Origin: Mytilisepta virgata
Lineage: Eukaryota > Mollusca > Bivalvia > Mytilida > Mytilidae
DNA length: 64,000 nucleotides
NCBI GenBank assembly: GCA_028015205.1
Contig: JAPWFG010000023.1
Span: 930,001 to 994,000, forward strand
Reading direction: 5' to 3'
Every line of letters starts with the position of its first letter. Within the stretch, counting starts at the first letter, position 1. A program made the position numbers and the translations under genes. Below, piece after piece: positions 44,625 to 56,578 of this stretch. A model generated the notes under the pieces. The model was not told where the DNA came from. It searched no databases and saw only the letters and a program-made list of their open reading frames with translations.

Positions 44625-45660
44625 GTAAGATGTGTAAAAGTAATCAACAATTATAGTTACTTATCTCCCTTTAATTAACTGAATTAAATAGATGGGAGAT
44701 AATCCGTGTAGTCTTAGACAAATTTTTTCTCCTGAATAACTGTAACTCGAATAATTCAAGACGTTTTCGTATCCACTTCTCTCTGGTAAACGGCTTGAAG
44801 GCGATACCTTTCACCTGCACGTCAGCTGCTCTCTGAAAGAGAACCAATTAAATTGTTGTTGTGGTTTGAGTTTGCATATATGTTCAAATCTTCCATGACA
44901 ACAAATATGACGTCTTTCTATTGTACAAAAATAGCATCAGCGGGAGGTCACATTTGTTGTCATGGAATATAAATAATTATGTAAGTTTGAATAGGGTTTT
45001 CCTCATTCCAAGAATAATTCCATTCTGTAATTTACTTCCCGTTCAACGGCAATATATTCAATAGGCGTCCACGCGTTAATGGAGTGAATATACCAACTGG
45101 ATTATTAGCTTTAGAGTAACTTGTTTAAGTTGACACAGAAAAGAAATTCCTCAAGTCCACTTGAAAGGAATAATTCAGAATGTTTTGTCGAAAATAAAAA
45201 TCCTCCAAAAATTTGTTTCTGGTGAAATAACTGTTATATAACATTTGTTTCAACAGGAACATCCATTATAGCACCGTTGATAGTTTCTGGAGGAACTTTA
45301 AATATTCCTTGATAAAGGGAGATAACTAGGTGTTTCTAATTTGTCTCCCATTTTCTCCTAACTACTACATCTATAACTTCTGAAATATTCTTGTTGAAAG
45401 GACTACATGCATATCTCCTTTTGTTTGATCATTACTTTATTATATAATACTTTCAGATATGGACAGATGATATATGTTTTTAATTAGAATATTTTAATAG
45501 AAGTTTTGCTACACTGTTTTGTAATGGGAGAGATGAAAATAATTTGTTGTCAGGTTTACTTCAATTTTGGTAGAAATTTTATGTCAGGTGTAATTTTTTG
45601 AAATAAACATATATTGTCAAAGTAATGCTTTAGGTTTCAAAATGCCATAATTTTTTAAAT
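44625..45660. other. E3-E4 intron, mostly unassigned
   Basis: Contains a stem-loop at 44891-44968 (TTCCATGACAACAAATATGA against TCACATTTGTTGTCATGGAA) and GGGAGATAA motifs near 44694 and 45318 that may bound a larger element. Nothing coding. Confidence 0.45.
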
Positions 45661-46430
45661 ACAGTAGAATCTCGGTGGCTCGAACTCAGGTTTCTCAAAC
45701 ACAATGGATTTCTCGATCCTTTACGAAATTCTGATAAATTTTTTCCTTTATGTCTATGTAAATTAACTCGCGATTTGTCTATCACCGATTTCTCGAATTC
45801 TCAAACTAATTTTCTGGTCCGTACAACAGTATTACAAATATAATGTAATTATACCCCCTGCAAACTTGTTTGAGGGGGTATATAGGAATCACCTTGTCCG
45901 TCCGTCCATATATCTTGTAAGCGCAACTCCTCCTAGACCGCTCAATAGATTTCAACGAAACTTTACAGAACGGAAGTACATCATCCAGAGATGTGCATGA
46001 AGAAAAATCTTTGCTTTCTGCTTTCACATAAGGGAGATAATTGGACTTCGAATGGGGGGGATATCCTTTGTGAGCTTTGCTCACAGTACATGTAGTTTAC
46101 TCTCAGTAACTTGAACATAATTTTTATTGGCATTCGTGACAAATAAGTGTGAAAAAGCAGAGATCAGATCATTGATGACAAGAATGTGATTAATTGTCAA
46201 TTACAGGTCATTGATAATCCACTAGATGTTTATGGGTGATTTATTCTAAAATTATTATTTCCACATCAAGATTTGATGAATGGATGTTGTTTTAACAATC
46301 GCATAGATAAAAAGGATGTAAATTGAATTTAAAATTTATTGCTGGTTCGTAACCGACTTTTCCGGACTTTATTGACTCGAACTAATTTTACAGACCCCTT
46401 TGAGTTCGAGAAATCTAGATTCTATCGTAG
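45661..46430. mobile_element. Pogo-like MITE split by a nested repeat
   Basis: Left ACAGTAGAATCTCGGTGGCT with TCGAACTC; right GAGTTCGAGAAATCTAGATT, then CTATCGT as its inverse. The interior is interrupted by the ATTATACCCCC repeat (45849-46097). Confidence 0.65.
45849..46097 (+). repeat. ATTATACCCCC dispersed repeat, copy 3
   Basis: ATTATACCCCCTGCAAACTT to GCTTTGCTCACAGTACATGT; CATCCAGAGATGTGCATGAA shared with copy 2. Confidence 0.8.
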
Positions 46431-46617
46431 ATTCTAAATGCAGAAAAATTCAGAAAATCTCCTTATACAAATGAATTCAAAACAAATGTTGCCAATAAAA
46501 TTCTTTATTTTTTTTTTTATGATACAGAGGCTCATATTTTATAACTATTTATTCCAAAAACAATGACAGTGTTTAGATTAAATATATTTTAACTGCTTGT
46601 AATGTGTGTATTTACAG

Positions 46618-46698
46618 ATTGCACAGACCGATGGTTTTATCCTTATGATAATGTGGATGTATCCAGTATGTCCAATTATATCAATGATACGGAATCGG
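46618..46698 (+). CDS. Block 2 E4: short linker exon
   Basis: 27 codons, phase 1/1, acceptor TATTTACAG, donor GTATGAAA. Peptide YCTDRWFYPYDNVDVSSMSN, then YINDTESG (sequon NDT). Matches block 1 E4 in its YCxDxxF start and acidic, Gly-ending tail. Confidence 0.88.
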
Positions 46699-47082
46699 GT
46701 ATGAAAATTTTTTATATGTTTGAGTAAGAAAAATTATAGTAAGTGCAGCGCGGGCTTATACGAGCATAATTATAATTCGTCACTTAAAAAAATCTTTAGT
46801 CACCAAAAAAAAGGAAGGAACCCCAATACAATCTGTTAAGATGCAAGACTAGATTTTTATAAGATTTATCGATCAATGTCATAGAGACTTTTTCATTCTG
46901 GAACTTCTTTGTAGAAGTCTCCTTCCTTTCTCATATTGATTACCTAGTATTTATAGGATGGACATGAGCTGCGCTTGCTTTTTTGGCCAGGTCAATAACA
47001 TATAAATATTATATTTAGAAGCCTTATATTCATTACATGTCAGTGCTATAAATATTTTTATTTTACACTGGATAATTTTCAG
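46699..47082. other. E4-E5 intron, nothing recognised
   Basis: 384 bp, against 2.77 kb for the same intron in block 1; no repeat ends. Confidence 0.5.
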
Positions 47083-47268
47083 GCAATGCTGTACTACTGG
47101 AAAGTGATTATGACATTATAAGATGTTGTGGTTTGATCTACCAGTGGAAATTCCATGCAGTGTCATCAGGATGGATCCGATTTGTTGTGTGGCGTCCAAT
47201 GGACACTGAAACTCCAGGACAAGACGATTTAAGAAAAGTTGTGGGAATCAATACATACTTTGTTTCTC
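47083..47268 (+). CDS. Block 2 E5: RCCG beta-rich region, part 1
   Basis: 62 codons, phase 1/1, acceptor AATTTTCAG, donor GTAAGTCT. Peptide GNAVLLESDYDIIRCCGLIY, then WKFHAVSSGWIRFVVWRPM and VVGINTYFVS. Strong match to block 1 E5 (VLLESDxDIIRCCG identical apart from one residue). Confidence 0.92.
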
Positions 47269-47634
47269 GTAAGTCTGTAAAAAATTGTCCTCTGATGAGA
47301 TTAATAGGTTTTTAAATGAGTCTTTATTGAAAATTTGGGATTTATTTCATGAGTGTAAGAAGTTGTGTCTTTTCACGTTTGGAGTACTGTGGAATGATTG
47401 AAAAAACATAGAAATCCCAAATTTTCATTACCGACGAGTGTAAGAACAAATTTAAATTGTAAACTACAATATTTTCTCCCATTCTGGTGCATTTCCACAC
47501 TTCTCTGCCCAGTGGTTAAAAATGATTTAACTTGGGGATTGAAAAGTCTCATTCAATTTCCCCAGAGCTATTCACGGATAAAGTGAATAAAAAGAAGTTC
47601 TGAAAGGTTTTTGTCAAAAATAATAGGAGAAACA

Positions 47635-47794
47635 GATTCTCCTTCAAATTTCTCATGAGTTTTGGAATTTCTCCACCTTTGATAATTAAATTTTTTATTT
47701 TAACACGCTTGCTGAAGCTTGCGTGTTGAAAATAAAAAAATTAACTATCGAGGGTGGAGAAATTCCATAACTCAGTCGTACCTGAAGGAGAATC
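47635..47794. repeat. Foldback MITE, GATTCTCCTTCA family, copy 2
   Basis: GATTCTCCTTCAAATTTCTC against ACCTGAAGGAGAATC; the centre ACACGCTTGCTGAAGCTTGC/GTGT is a tight palindrome. Same family as 43996-44123. Confidence 0.8.
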
Positions 47795-48272
47795 GAAATT
47801 TTTCTGCTTTTTCTATATAGACTGCATGGGAAAATGACCATGCCCTCGACGGATTTTTAATTATGACATCAAAGGATTTATTAATGTCATGGGCTGTCTG
47901 CCATGGAAATTGCTTTTTCAATAACATATAAAAAAGTGGCAAAATAAAAAGGTTTCCTAAAAAAAATTTGCTGGGTTAAATTTGAAGTGATACATAATTA
48001 CTGGAGTCGGGCATTGTTTGAAATATGCTTAAACCTCTCTTTTTAGAATTTTAAGTAGTGTTAATGTATGTTGGATCACTTTTATTGTATATAATAGTTT
48101 TGCGTATTCAAGCAAATAAAAGAAAATTTAATGTAAACTTGAATTGATAATTCTGATGCAGTTTGATTTGGCATATTGAATATTATATTTATATTGTCAT
48201 TTGACCATTTGAATGTAATTTTGCCATAGACATACAATGATTGTAACATTGTGTAAATGTTAAATTTTTCAG
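47795..48272. other. Rest of the E5-E6 intron, nothing recognised
   Basis: AT-rich; a 107-codon minus-strand frame (48082-48405) overlaps E6 in antisense and has no family signature. Confidence 0.45.
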
Positions 48273-48354
48273 CAAGTGAAGCTGGTACCACAGTAACATA
48301 CAGTCCAGGATCTTCTGAACAGATTGCGGTGACAAATGGCGATAGAATTGGATG
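48273..48354 (+). CDS. Block 2 E6: RCCG beta-rich region, part 2
   Basis: 82 bases, phase 1 in, phase 2 out, acceptor AATTTTTCAG. Peptide PSEAGTTVTYSPGSSE, then QIAVTNGDRIGW. The donor is GTTCGTAT, weaker than any other donor in the gene (T at +3, C at +4). The following 5.3-kb intron contains the 33-bp array whose units carry GGTAAGAAT. Confidence 0.9.
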
Positions 48355-48426
48355 GTTCGTATTCTTTGCATAATCTTGCAATTTACAACATTCATCATTG
48401 TTCATTTAAATATTCAATCTGTTTTT

Positions 48427-49255
48427 TAGCTCACCTGGCCAAAGGCCATGTGAGCTTTTGCCATCACTTGGCGTCCGTTGTCCGTCCGTTCGTCGTCCGT
48501 AAACTTTCACATATTGATCTTCTCTAAAACCAATGGAGCAAATTTAACCACACTTTACAGGAATGATGTATGGGAGGTCCTTTACTAAGATTGCCGAAAT
48601 TTTTCCGATCTGCCAAAAAACATGGCTGCCAGAGCAGTACATAGTTTAACATTGGACCCTATGGGAAAACATGTTAAAGTTTATCTCCTCTGAACAACTT
48701 AAGCAAATTTAACCAAACTTTACAGGAATGATGTATGAAAGGTCCTTTACTAAGATTGCCGAAATTTTTCGATCCGCTGTAAAACATGGCTGCCAGTACA
48801 GGACATAGTTTAACATTGGATCCTATGGGAAAACATGTTAAAGTTCATCTCCTCTGAAACTACTCGAGCAAATTTAACCAAACTGTTCTGGAATGATGTA
48901 TGGAAGGTCCTTTAGAGGGATTGCTCATTTCGTTCGAATGCAACAAACATCATGGCTGACAGCAGGAACATAGTTTAACATACATGCCTATGGAAAAAAA
49001 CATATTTTGATCATCTCCTCTAAAACTATAATAGCAAATTGAATAAAACTGTACTTGAATGATGTATGGAAGGTCCTTTACAAAGTTGGCTCATTATGTT
49101 CAAATCTGAGAAAAACATGGCCGCCAGAGGGGAAATACTTTTAACTTTGGACCCTATGAGAAAAATAAATTTTGATCATCTGCTCATTAAAAAATTTAAA
49201 CAAAGAAACAATGTCTTACTGGAATTCTTTAATACGTTAAAAAATGATATGACAC
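48427..49255 (+). mobile_element. Pearl-like element, copy g (3' end lost)
   Basis: 5' end TAGCTCACCTGGCCAAAGGC starts 72 bp after the E6 donor. Four to five core units with TTTAACATTGGACCCTATGG and GGAATGATGTATGGAAGGTC. No CCTCTAGTT end; homology fades near 49255. Confidence 0.8.
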
Positions 49256-49291
49256 ATAACTGATGTATGCACGAGACAATTGTTCTTAATA

Positions 49292-49435
49292 GGGAAACCG
49301 CCTGGGTGGTTTCATGGTAGCATGCTCGCATAGAGTGTGGAAGGTTGTGGGTTTGATCCCCGGCCAGATCAAACCAAAGACATTAAAATTGGTATTTGCT
49401 GCTTCTCTGCCAAGCATGTGGCATCTAAACAATAA
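49292..49435 (+). mobile_element. Second-type tRNA-derived SINE
   Basis: A-box-like TGGTAGCATGCTCG and B-box GGGTTTGATCCCC (49350-49362) with tRNA-like spacing, then a non-tRNA body (GACATTAAAATTGGTATTTG, CTGCTTCTCTGCCAAGCATG). The upstream arm GGTGGTTTCATGG is not a functional acceptor stem, so this is a SINE head rather than a tRNA gene. Plus orientation. Confidence 0.65.
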
Positions 49436-49569
49436 TTATCCATCCACCAAAATAAGTAACAGACCTTTTATTGTTTTTCTTCATTAGGCCATCACTATGG
49501 AGAAAATCTCTAATACCTTACTACAACTTCATGACAGCCTCTAGCAATAATTATTCCAAAGATCAAGTA

Positions 49570-50520
49570 ACATATTTTGAAAGATATCCTGGAAAGAAAA
49601 AATTGGTATCAGGAAGATATCCTGGTACAGTAAAACTTCTGAAAACTGGACCCTTTAAAAACCAGTTCTCTCTGTATATCGGCCAAATTCTGAAGTTCTT
49701 GTCAATTTGTATTAAAATGTACATAAGTTAAACCTTAGGAAACTGGCCACTTCTTCAAACTGGACATCGCGGGTATTTATATATTTCTATAGTTAGAATT
49801 AAAGAAATTTCTCCCTCAATAAACAGGCCGAACCAATTAAATATACATGTACATACATATAAGTCTTAGAGTACAAATAACAGTTATGTAAACACTCGAG
49901 GAAATCCGGTCAATTGGACACCTGCCCACTGTCTATTTCAACTCAACAAGTTAGATTGTGTTTATTACCAACAGTAACTGACCTTCACCTACATGTTTTC
50001 AGAACAGAACGGACTACTCGGTATGCATACAGCGTTGATGGATACATCATTATATCCACAATGTTTTATTTTAAGATATAATGAAGTTTATTATTTATAG
50101 TTGCAAAATAATAATAGATAAATAAAATGTTATGCTGTAATCTTAAATTTATGATGAATATTATATGCAGAATTTCTAGAACTCACTAGAAAATTTATAT
50201 AATGTACTGATTATATTGGAATCCCACAAAATATGGATATTAAAGGAAAGTAACTCGTGACTGACTTGGGATTTTCAATAAACTGGTCACCCCTTCAAAT
50301 CGATCGTTTTCCGTAGTCCCATGACTGGACGGTCTAGAAAAGTTTCCCAGATGGTGAGTGTATTAAATCTGATATTGTAAGGAAGGTACATGTATCCAGA
50401 TAAGAAATAATGTATCATAAGGAATATATCAAGAAGATATCCTTATAAGAAATGTATGATATCTGAAAGATGTCCTGGTAAAAAAAATTGGATATAAGGT
50501 AAGAAAGATATGGTATCATA
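49570..50520. repeat. Scattered precursors of the 33-bp minisatellite
   Basis: AGATATCCTGG occurs at about 49582 and 49615 (33 bp apart), with related AAGATATCCTTATAAG and GATGTCCTGGTAAAAA at 50430-50485. These resemble single units of the array at 52000-53630. The rest of the span (49650-50380) is unassigned. Confidence 0.6.
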
Positions 50521-50529
50521 ACGTCACAT

Positions 50530-51010
50530 TGGGATAATATCTATTTCGCAGCAACTGCAATACATAGGCCAAACATATTTGGTCCTTAGATAGTGCTTGG
50601 TGAGTACATGGCTGTCTGAGACCTTGACTTGAATTTCAGACTTGAGTCCAATTTTCATGATTAAAGTTCATTTTTCTGTAGCTGTAATACTTTAATATCC
50701 AAATTGACCTCAATTGTAGGCTTGAGTGACTCTTGTCCCAATTTTACAAATAAGTCCATTTCTCAACAAATGTTATAAATGTATTATAATTATAGACACA
50801 CCATTTTTGGTCTATACATAGTTTTTGGTAGGTACATACCAGTCTGACACCTGTCAGCTCGCCTTGGACACAGTTTTCGTCTTGAATGACATGCAAGAGA
50901 TTTTTCAGACAAATTATCGCTCAACCATTCAGATGTCTTTTAATGCATTTTCCTTTTGACTTGCAATGTCGGCTATCAGATAATCATTATTGTGTGTCTA
51001 TGTGCATACT
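50530..51010. repeat. Degenerate tandem repeat related to 31200-31756
   Basis: GACCTTGACTTGAATTTCAG, GACCTCAATTGTAGGCTTGA and TTGGTAGGTACATACCAGTC match the units around the hAT insertion. Here no hAT is present at the equivalent point (CAACAAATGTTATAAATG), so it serves as an empty-site relative. Confidence 0.65.
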
Positions 51011-51990
51011 CAGACGAGACGTGTAGTGTGTCCACTCTTATTGTTACTCAAAATGATGAAATTGATTACATTTGAAATATTTCATCATTTTTAACCAGAT
51101 TTTCCATAGGAAAATATCGGTTATTAATTTGGTGATGTACGTTGGCCGGGCGAGTGGGCGGCTGCCCAAGTGTCCGTGCAATAACTTGTGAACTGTTCAT
51201 TGAAAGCTTTTCAAATTTTAATGTTTTGTTAGTGATGACAAAATGGAGGTCAAGTTCATATTGACGATTTTCACTTTCACTGTTCAGGAATAACGGTTCT
51301 TGAAAGATTGAAAAATGCATTCTTCTTTCACCATGCATATATTACAAGACAACAACTGTTTGAAAGTGGGATCTGGAAAGTTATCGGAGTGACCACAAGA
51401 TTCTTTGGTTTCATATTAAATAAGGTTATAATCTCATTGATGTATTTCTTTCATTATTGACTTCATGATTTCTGCCTACCAACCCCTGCTGAACAAATGT
51501 GTGTATATATATTCTCTAAAATTCCAATATTATGTCACTTACGATAAAGAGGAGTTCAAGATTGATTTTAGCCTTTTCATTTCTGAACCTACCAAAATTC
51601 ATTTATTTATTTTACTTGATCCTGTTTGGGGGTCCAGATTTGCAAACATCATTTTCATGCAGGAAAATCTGTTTTGCCTCTTGTTTATTTGTTTGAAAGA
51701 AAATTTCAAAATCAAAGAAAATAGTTAGAATAAAAGATTTGAAAAATATTCTGAATAAGTTAATACCAAAGTACAGAACATTGAGAATCTCTACATGTAT
51801 ATTGCTACATCATCAATTCTATCAATGATAAAAAAAAAATTTTTATTGTGGTAAAAGAATTAGTTTTGGCGTTATGGAATGACATGATAATAATAAAAAA
51901 AAAAAGTCAATGTTAGAAGGTTTTACGTCGATAATCTCGAAAATCTCACTCATAAACATCCTAATCTCACCCTTAAATGAGCAAAATCTC
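51011..51990. other. Intron part, nothing recognised
   Basis: About 1 kb between the degenerate repeat and the 33-bp array. Confidence 0.45.
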
Positions 51991-51994
51991 ACCC

Positions 51995-53630
51995 ATACCC
52001 ATGAGGGAGATATCCTGGTAAGAATAATCTGATATGAGGGAGATATCCTGGTAAGAATAATCTGATATGAGGGAGATATCCTGGTAGGTATAATCTGATA
52101 TGAGGGAGATATCCTTGTAGGAATAATCTGATATGAGGGAGATATCCTTGTAGGTATAATCTGATATGAGGGAGATATCCTGGTAAGAATAATCTGATAT
52201 GAGGGAGATATCCTGGTAAGAATAATCTGATATAAGGGAGATAACCTGGTAAGAATAATCTGATATAAGGGAGATATCCTGGTAAGAATAATCTGATATG
52301 AGGGAGATATCCTGGTAAGAATAATCTGATATAAGGGAGATATCCTGGTAAGAATAATCTGATATAAGGGAGATATCCTGGTAAGAATAATCTGATATGA
52401 GGGAGATAACCTGGTAAGAATAATCTGATATGAGGGAGATATCCTGGTAAGAATAATCTGATATGAGGGAGATATCCTGGTAAGAATAATCTGATATGAG
52501 GGAGATATCCTTGTAGGTATAATCTGATATGAGGGAGATATCCTGGTAAGAATAATCTGATATGAGGGAGATATCCTTGTAGGAATAATCTGATATGAGG
52601 GAGATAACCTGGTAAGAATAATCTGATATGAGGGAGATATCCTGGTAAGAATAATCTGATATAAGGGAGATATCCTGGTAAGAATAATCTGATATGAGGG
52701 AGATATCCTGGTAAGAATAATCTGATATAAGGGAGATAACCTGGTAAGAATAATCTGATATAAGGGAGATAACCTGGTAAGAATAATCTGATATGAGGGA
52801 GATATCATGGTAAGAATCTGATATAAGGGAGATATCCTTGTAGGTATAATCTGACATGAGGGAGATATCCTGGTAAGAATCTGATATGAGGGAGATATCC
52901 TTGTAGGAATAATCTGATATGAGGGAGATATCCTTGTAGGAATAATCTGATATGAGGGAGATATCATGGTAAGAATCTGATATGAGGGAGATATCCTTGT
53001 AGGTATAATCTGATATGAGGGAGATATCCTGGTAAGAATAATCTGATATGAGGGAGATATCCTTGTAGGAATAATCTGATATGAGGGAGATATCCTTGTA
53101 GGTATAATCTGATATGAGGGAGATATCCTTGTATGTATAATCTGATATGAGGGAGATATCCTGGTAAGAATAATCTGATATGAGGGAGATATCCTGGTAA
53201 GAATAATCTGATATGAGGGAGATATCCTTGTAGGAATAATCTGATATGAGGGAGATATCCTTGTATGTATAATCTGATATGAGGGAGATATCCTTGTAGG
53301 AATAATCTGATATGAGGGAGATAACCTGGTAAGAATAATCTGATATGAGGTAGATATCCTTGTAGGAATAATCTGATATGAGGGAGATATCCTTGTATGT
53401 ATAATCTGATATGAGGGAGATATCCTTGTATGTATAATCTGATATGAGGGAGATATCCTTGTAGGTATAATCTGATATGAGGGGGATATCCTGGTAAGAA
53501 TAATCTGATATGAGGGAGATATCCTGGTAAGAATCTGATATGAGGGAGATATCCTGGTAAGAATAATCTGATATAAGGTAGATATCCTGGTAAGAATAAT
53601 CTGATTTGAGGGAGATATCATGGTAAAGAA
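51995..53630. repeat. 33-bp minisatellite, about 49 units, with a donor-like motif
   Basis: Unit: TGATATGAGGGAGATATCCT followed by GGTAAGAATAATC; variants have TTGTAGGAATAA or TTGTAGGTATAA in place of TGGTAAGAATAA, and a few units are 30 bp. The array ends about 20 bp before the acceptor of E7. Because 33 is a multiple of three, the minus strand is open for 601 codons of an 11-residue repeat; I consider this frame an artefact. Confidence 0.97.
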
Positions 53631-53653
53631 GTACTCATATTTCCTCATTTCAG

Positions 53654-53865
53654 GTATTATTGGGGTGATAGCCTGATAGCCTTTGATAAATGTGACTCTA
53701 GCCAGAGTCTTTCAACAACAGATCATATATTCTATAATCCCAACTATTGTCCAACAGAGACTCGGAAGTTAACAATTAACACACCAGTTGTGGACAATGT
53801 GGTTAACTGGACTAGCTCAGCATTAGAGGATATAGTGTATGCATTACAGTACTTTACAACAACCA
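53654..53865 (+). CDS. Block 2 E7: RCCG beta-rich region, part 3
   Basis: 212 bases, phase 2 in, phase 1 out, acceptor CTCATTTCAG, donor GTAAGTAT. Peptide WYYWGDSLIAFDKCDSSQS, then FYNPNYCPTETRKLTINTPV and NWTSSALEDIVYALQYFTTT. NxPNYCPT-ET, NWTS and the final TTT align with block 1 E7. Sequon NWT. Confidence 0.9.
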
Positions 53866-54033
53866 GTAAGTATTGAAAGAGGCCAATTAAAAAAAATTTT
53901 TGGTTCTGTTTACCCTACCAACCCAAAAGATTTTTTGGACATTTTTCAGTAAGTGCTGTTATAGTCAGAATGTCTAAACCATAGACTAAATGTTAAAAAA
54001 TTTGTCAATATCTCTACCTGCATATCCTAATTT

Positions 54034-54902
54034 TAGCTCACCTGTCCCTTATTGTCATCACTTGGCATTTGTCGTTGTCGTCGTCGTAAACTTTCCTTTA
54101 AAGATCTTCTCCTCTGAAACAAATGGGCCAATTGGAACAAAACTTGGCAGCAATGGTCCTTAGGTGGTCCTCTTTCGGAATTATATCCGATGATCACGCC
54201 TGTCATCCAAGATGGCCGCCATGCAGAGCCGAACTTAGTTTAACATAGGACCCTGTGGGAAATTTAATTAAAGATCTTCTCCTCTGAAACCACTTGGCCA
54301 ATTGGAACAAAATTTGGCAGCAATGGTCCTTAGGTGGTCCTCTTTCAGAATTATGTCCAATTAATGCCCCCATCATCCAAGATGGCTGCCAGAGGCGAAC
54401 TTAGTTTAACATAGCACCTTATGGGAAAGTTCACTGAATGATCTTCTTGTTAGCTATTGTCATCACTTATCGTCGTCGTAAACCTTTCTTTAAAGATCTT
54501 CTCCTCTGAAACCACTGGGCCAATTGGAACAAAACTTGGCAGAAATGGTCCTTAGGTGGTCCTCTTTCAGAATTCAAGATAGCCTTCAGAGCCAAACTTA
54601 TTTACCATAGGACCCTAGGGGAAATTTACTTAAAGATATTCTTGTCTGAAACAACTAGGCCAATTGGAACAAAACTTGGCAGCAATGGTCCTTAGTTGGT
54701 CCTCTTTCAGAATTGTGTCCAATGAATGTGCCCGTGATCCAAGATGGCCGCCAGAGCCAAACTTAGTTTAACATAGCATCTAATGGGAAAGTTCACTGAA
54801 GTATCCTCTTGTTTGAAACCAGTGAGCCAGTTTGAACTGGACAGCAATTTTCAAGATGAATGTAGCCCAGGTGAGCGATACAGGCTCATGGGAGCCTCTA
54901 GT
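54034..54902 (+). mobile_element. Pearl-like element, copy h, with internal restart
   Basis: 5' end TAGCTCACCTGTCCCTTATT, 3' end CCCAGGTGAGCGATACAGGC...GGGAGCCTCTAGTT. About five units; at 54452 the 5' leader (TTAGCTATTGTCATCACTTA) recurs inside, so two elements or a head duplication have fused. Confidence 0.85.
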
Positions 54903-55399
54903 TTATCTTGATGTTACCTGAACCACACTTATTTTTTTACCAGGCCTTACTGGTACAGTTGTCCGACATATATTATGAAACTTTGTCAGAATTTACTTTT
55001 TGATGTTATATAAGATTTACCTACATGTACTTTAGAAAATACAAATGAATATGTGTTTAACTGATTTCTTGATGACAAAAACTCCAGACTTTATGTCGAT
55101 CAGTTCTGAACATTTTACATATCAATAAGAGATGTCTCAAAAGTCAACATACAGTATTTGTAACTTTTATAAACAACTTGTAGTTACATATATTTAACAA
55201 TATCACATGCATGTGTGTGTGGTGACATCACATATTATTTAATGAAAAAAGTAAAAATTTGATTTCGTAAAATATTCGAGATATTTCAGCAATAAAGTCT
55301 ATTGGGAACAAAAGATATTAATTTCATTTAAAGAAATATTTGAGATATTCCACACAAAAAAATGACTTGCACGTTCAAAAAAGACACACGGTAAATCAA
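54903..55399. other. Intron part, nothing recognised
   Basis: AT-rich; AAATATTCGAGATATTTCAG and AAATATTTGAGATATTCCAC form a short ~75-bp duplication at 55270-55350. Confidence 0.4.
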
Positions 55400-55488
55400 T
55401 ACTGTAACTTTGGAAATTATTGCATAGATTTATTATTGCAAATTCAATAAAAACGAACAATAATGCATTAAATATCTGAATTGCAGTA
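55400..55488. repeat. Hairpin MITE, TACTGTAAATTC family, copy E (short)
   Basis: TACTGTAACTTTGGAAATTA at the left and CTGAATTGCAGTA at the right. Ends 22 bp before the last base of the E8 acceptor. Confidence 0.65.
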
Positions 55489-55510
55489 CATGTATTTTAA
55501 TTTGTTTCAG

Positions 55511-55681
55511 ATAGGGCTCCATATAACTCAATGCCAACATACAATGCAGCAATAGATGAATACAGGGAACCAGATTACTTTGTTATGTCTTTTTATTTTA
55601 CTGATCCTGATTATGCCGACTTCATGGTTGACTTTGAACAAGACTACAACCATCCATACTTTTACTTGGATACAAACCTAG
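55511..55681 (+). CDS. Block 2 E8: cadherin-like repeat 1, first half
   Basis: 57 codons, phase 1/1, acceptor TTTGTTTCAG, donor GTATTTTA. Peptide NRAPYNSMPTYNAAIDEYRE, then FVMSFYFTDPDYADFMVDFE and FYLDTNL. Rich in acidic residues (DPDYAD), consistent with Ca-binding cadherin-like folds, though no full DxNDN motif is seen. Confidence 0.87.
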
Positions 55682-56578
55682 GTATTTTAGACTGTTTAAG
55701 TTCTGTGACAGAAAAATTCTGGTGTTTTGTTTTCGGGCTTGGTGGCAGAATCTTCTACATATAGTCTGCCTAACTATAAATGAACAGGGTCTTGTTTCAC
55801 CAAATATTCATATAGTGACGATTAGTCATTAAATATGATCTGATTTCCGGTCTTCAGTGTATTCATTCTATTTACCTCATGGTACCAGTCTAAATCGTAA
55901 TTGTAAGAATTTGTATGAAACTGGAGCCAATGAAACTCCTTTGGCATAATTCTGCTTCCTCCATCATCAATAAAAGCTGTGGTTATGATAAAACTCATTC
56001 AGGAATCTGGTTACAGTATATTCCATTATTTAGCTTTTGGCAATCTGGCAATCTGGATTTTTTAATCATCTGATGGAATTCAATAATTATTAATGAAGAC
56101 AGTATGTATGAGTAAATGTGCTTATTGGAAGATAATTATAGGTTTCACAGTGAGTGAGAATTAGACATCGCTTGATATCAAATCAAGTTGTTTAATTTGG
56201 ACATAATAATAAACGAGAGTTGATATCAAGGGGTATCTAATTTTTACAAGTTGTTCAACCTATTTCTCTTATGATTCTTCAGGAATATTTGTTTGTTTGT
56301 GATTCGGTGTCCGACCCGCGGGAAATCTTAACTTTCTTTTTTCTGTGACGTCAAATGTTGCTATGCAACAGTGGCTTTCAACGATGACCGTGCAGATTTC
56401 AACCAATCAAGGCCAATCAAATAAAAGAATTTCTCGTAACCTTTGTTCATATCATATTATGGGAAGTTAGTTATGACAAATAATTCATCATGGGAGAAAT
56501 ATATAACAACGCACGATCATAAGAAAATTTAATTTATCACTACTATTTTAAGGAATACATGCAAATAAATTGGAGAAT
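55682..56578. other. E8-E9 intron with a foldback and a CRE/X-box-like pair
   Basis: 56150-56262: AGAATTAGACATCGCTTGAT pairs with ATATCAAGGGGTATCTAATT, a foldback repeat. At 56345-56352 there is TGACGTCA and at 56357-56369 the palindromic GTTGCTATGCAAC (RFX X-box-like). The rest is unassigned. Confidence 0.45.

Noticed and set aside
31200..51010. Similarity of 31200-31756/36751-37080 to 50530-51010 as evidence for duplicated introns between blocks
   Set aside because: The two lie in non-equivalent introns (E10-E11 in block 1, E6-E7 in block 2), so they are dispersed repeats and not traces of the block duplication.
51843..53648. 601-codon minus-strand open frame of SPSYQIILTRI-like 11-residue repeats
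   Set aside because: It exists only because the 33-bp minisatellite unit is a multiple of three without stop codons; a second frame is also open for 294 codons, the unique flanks add nothing recognisable, and the array lies inside an intron of the large gene.
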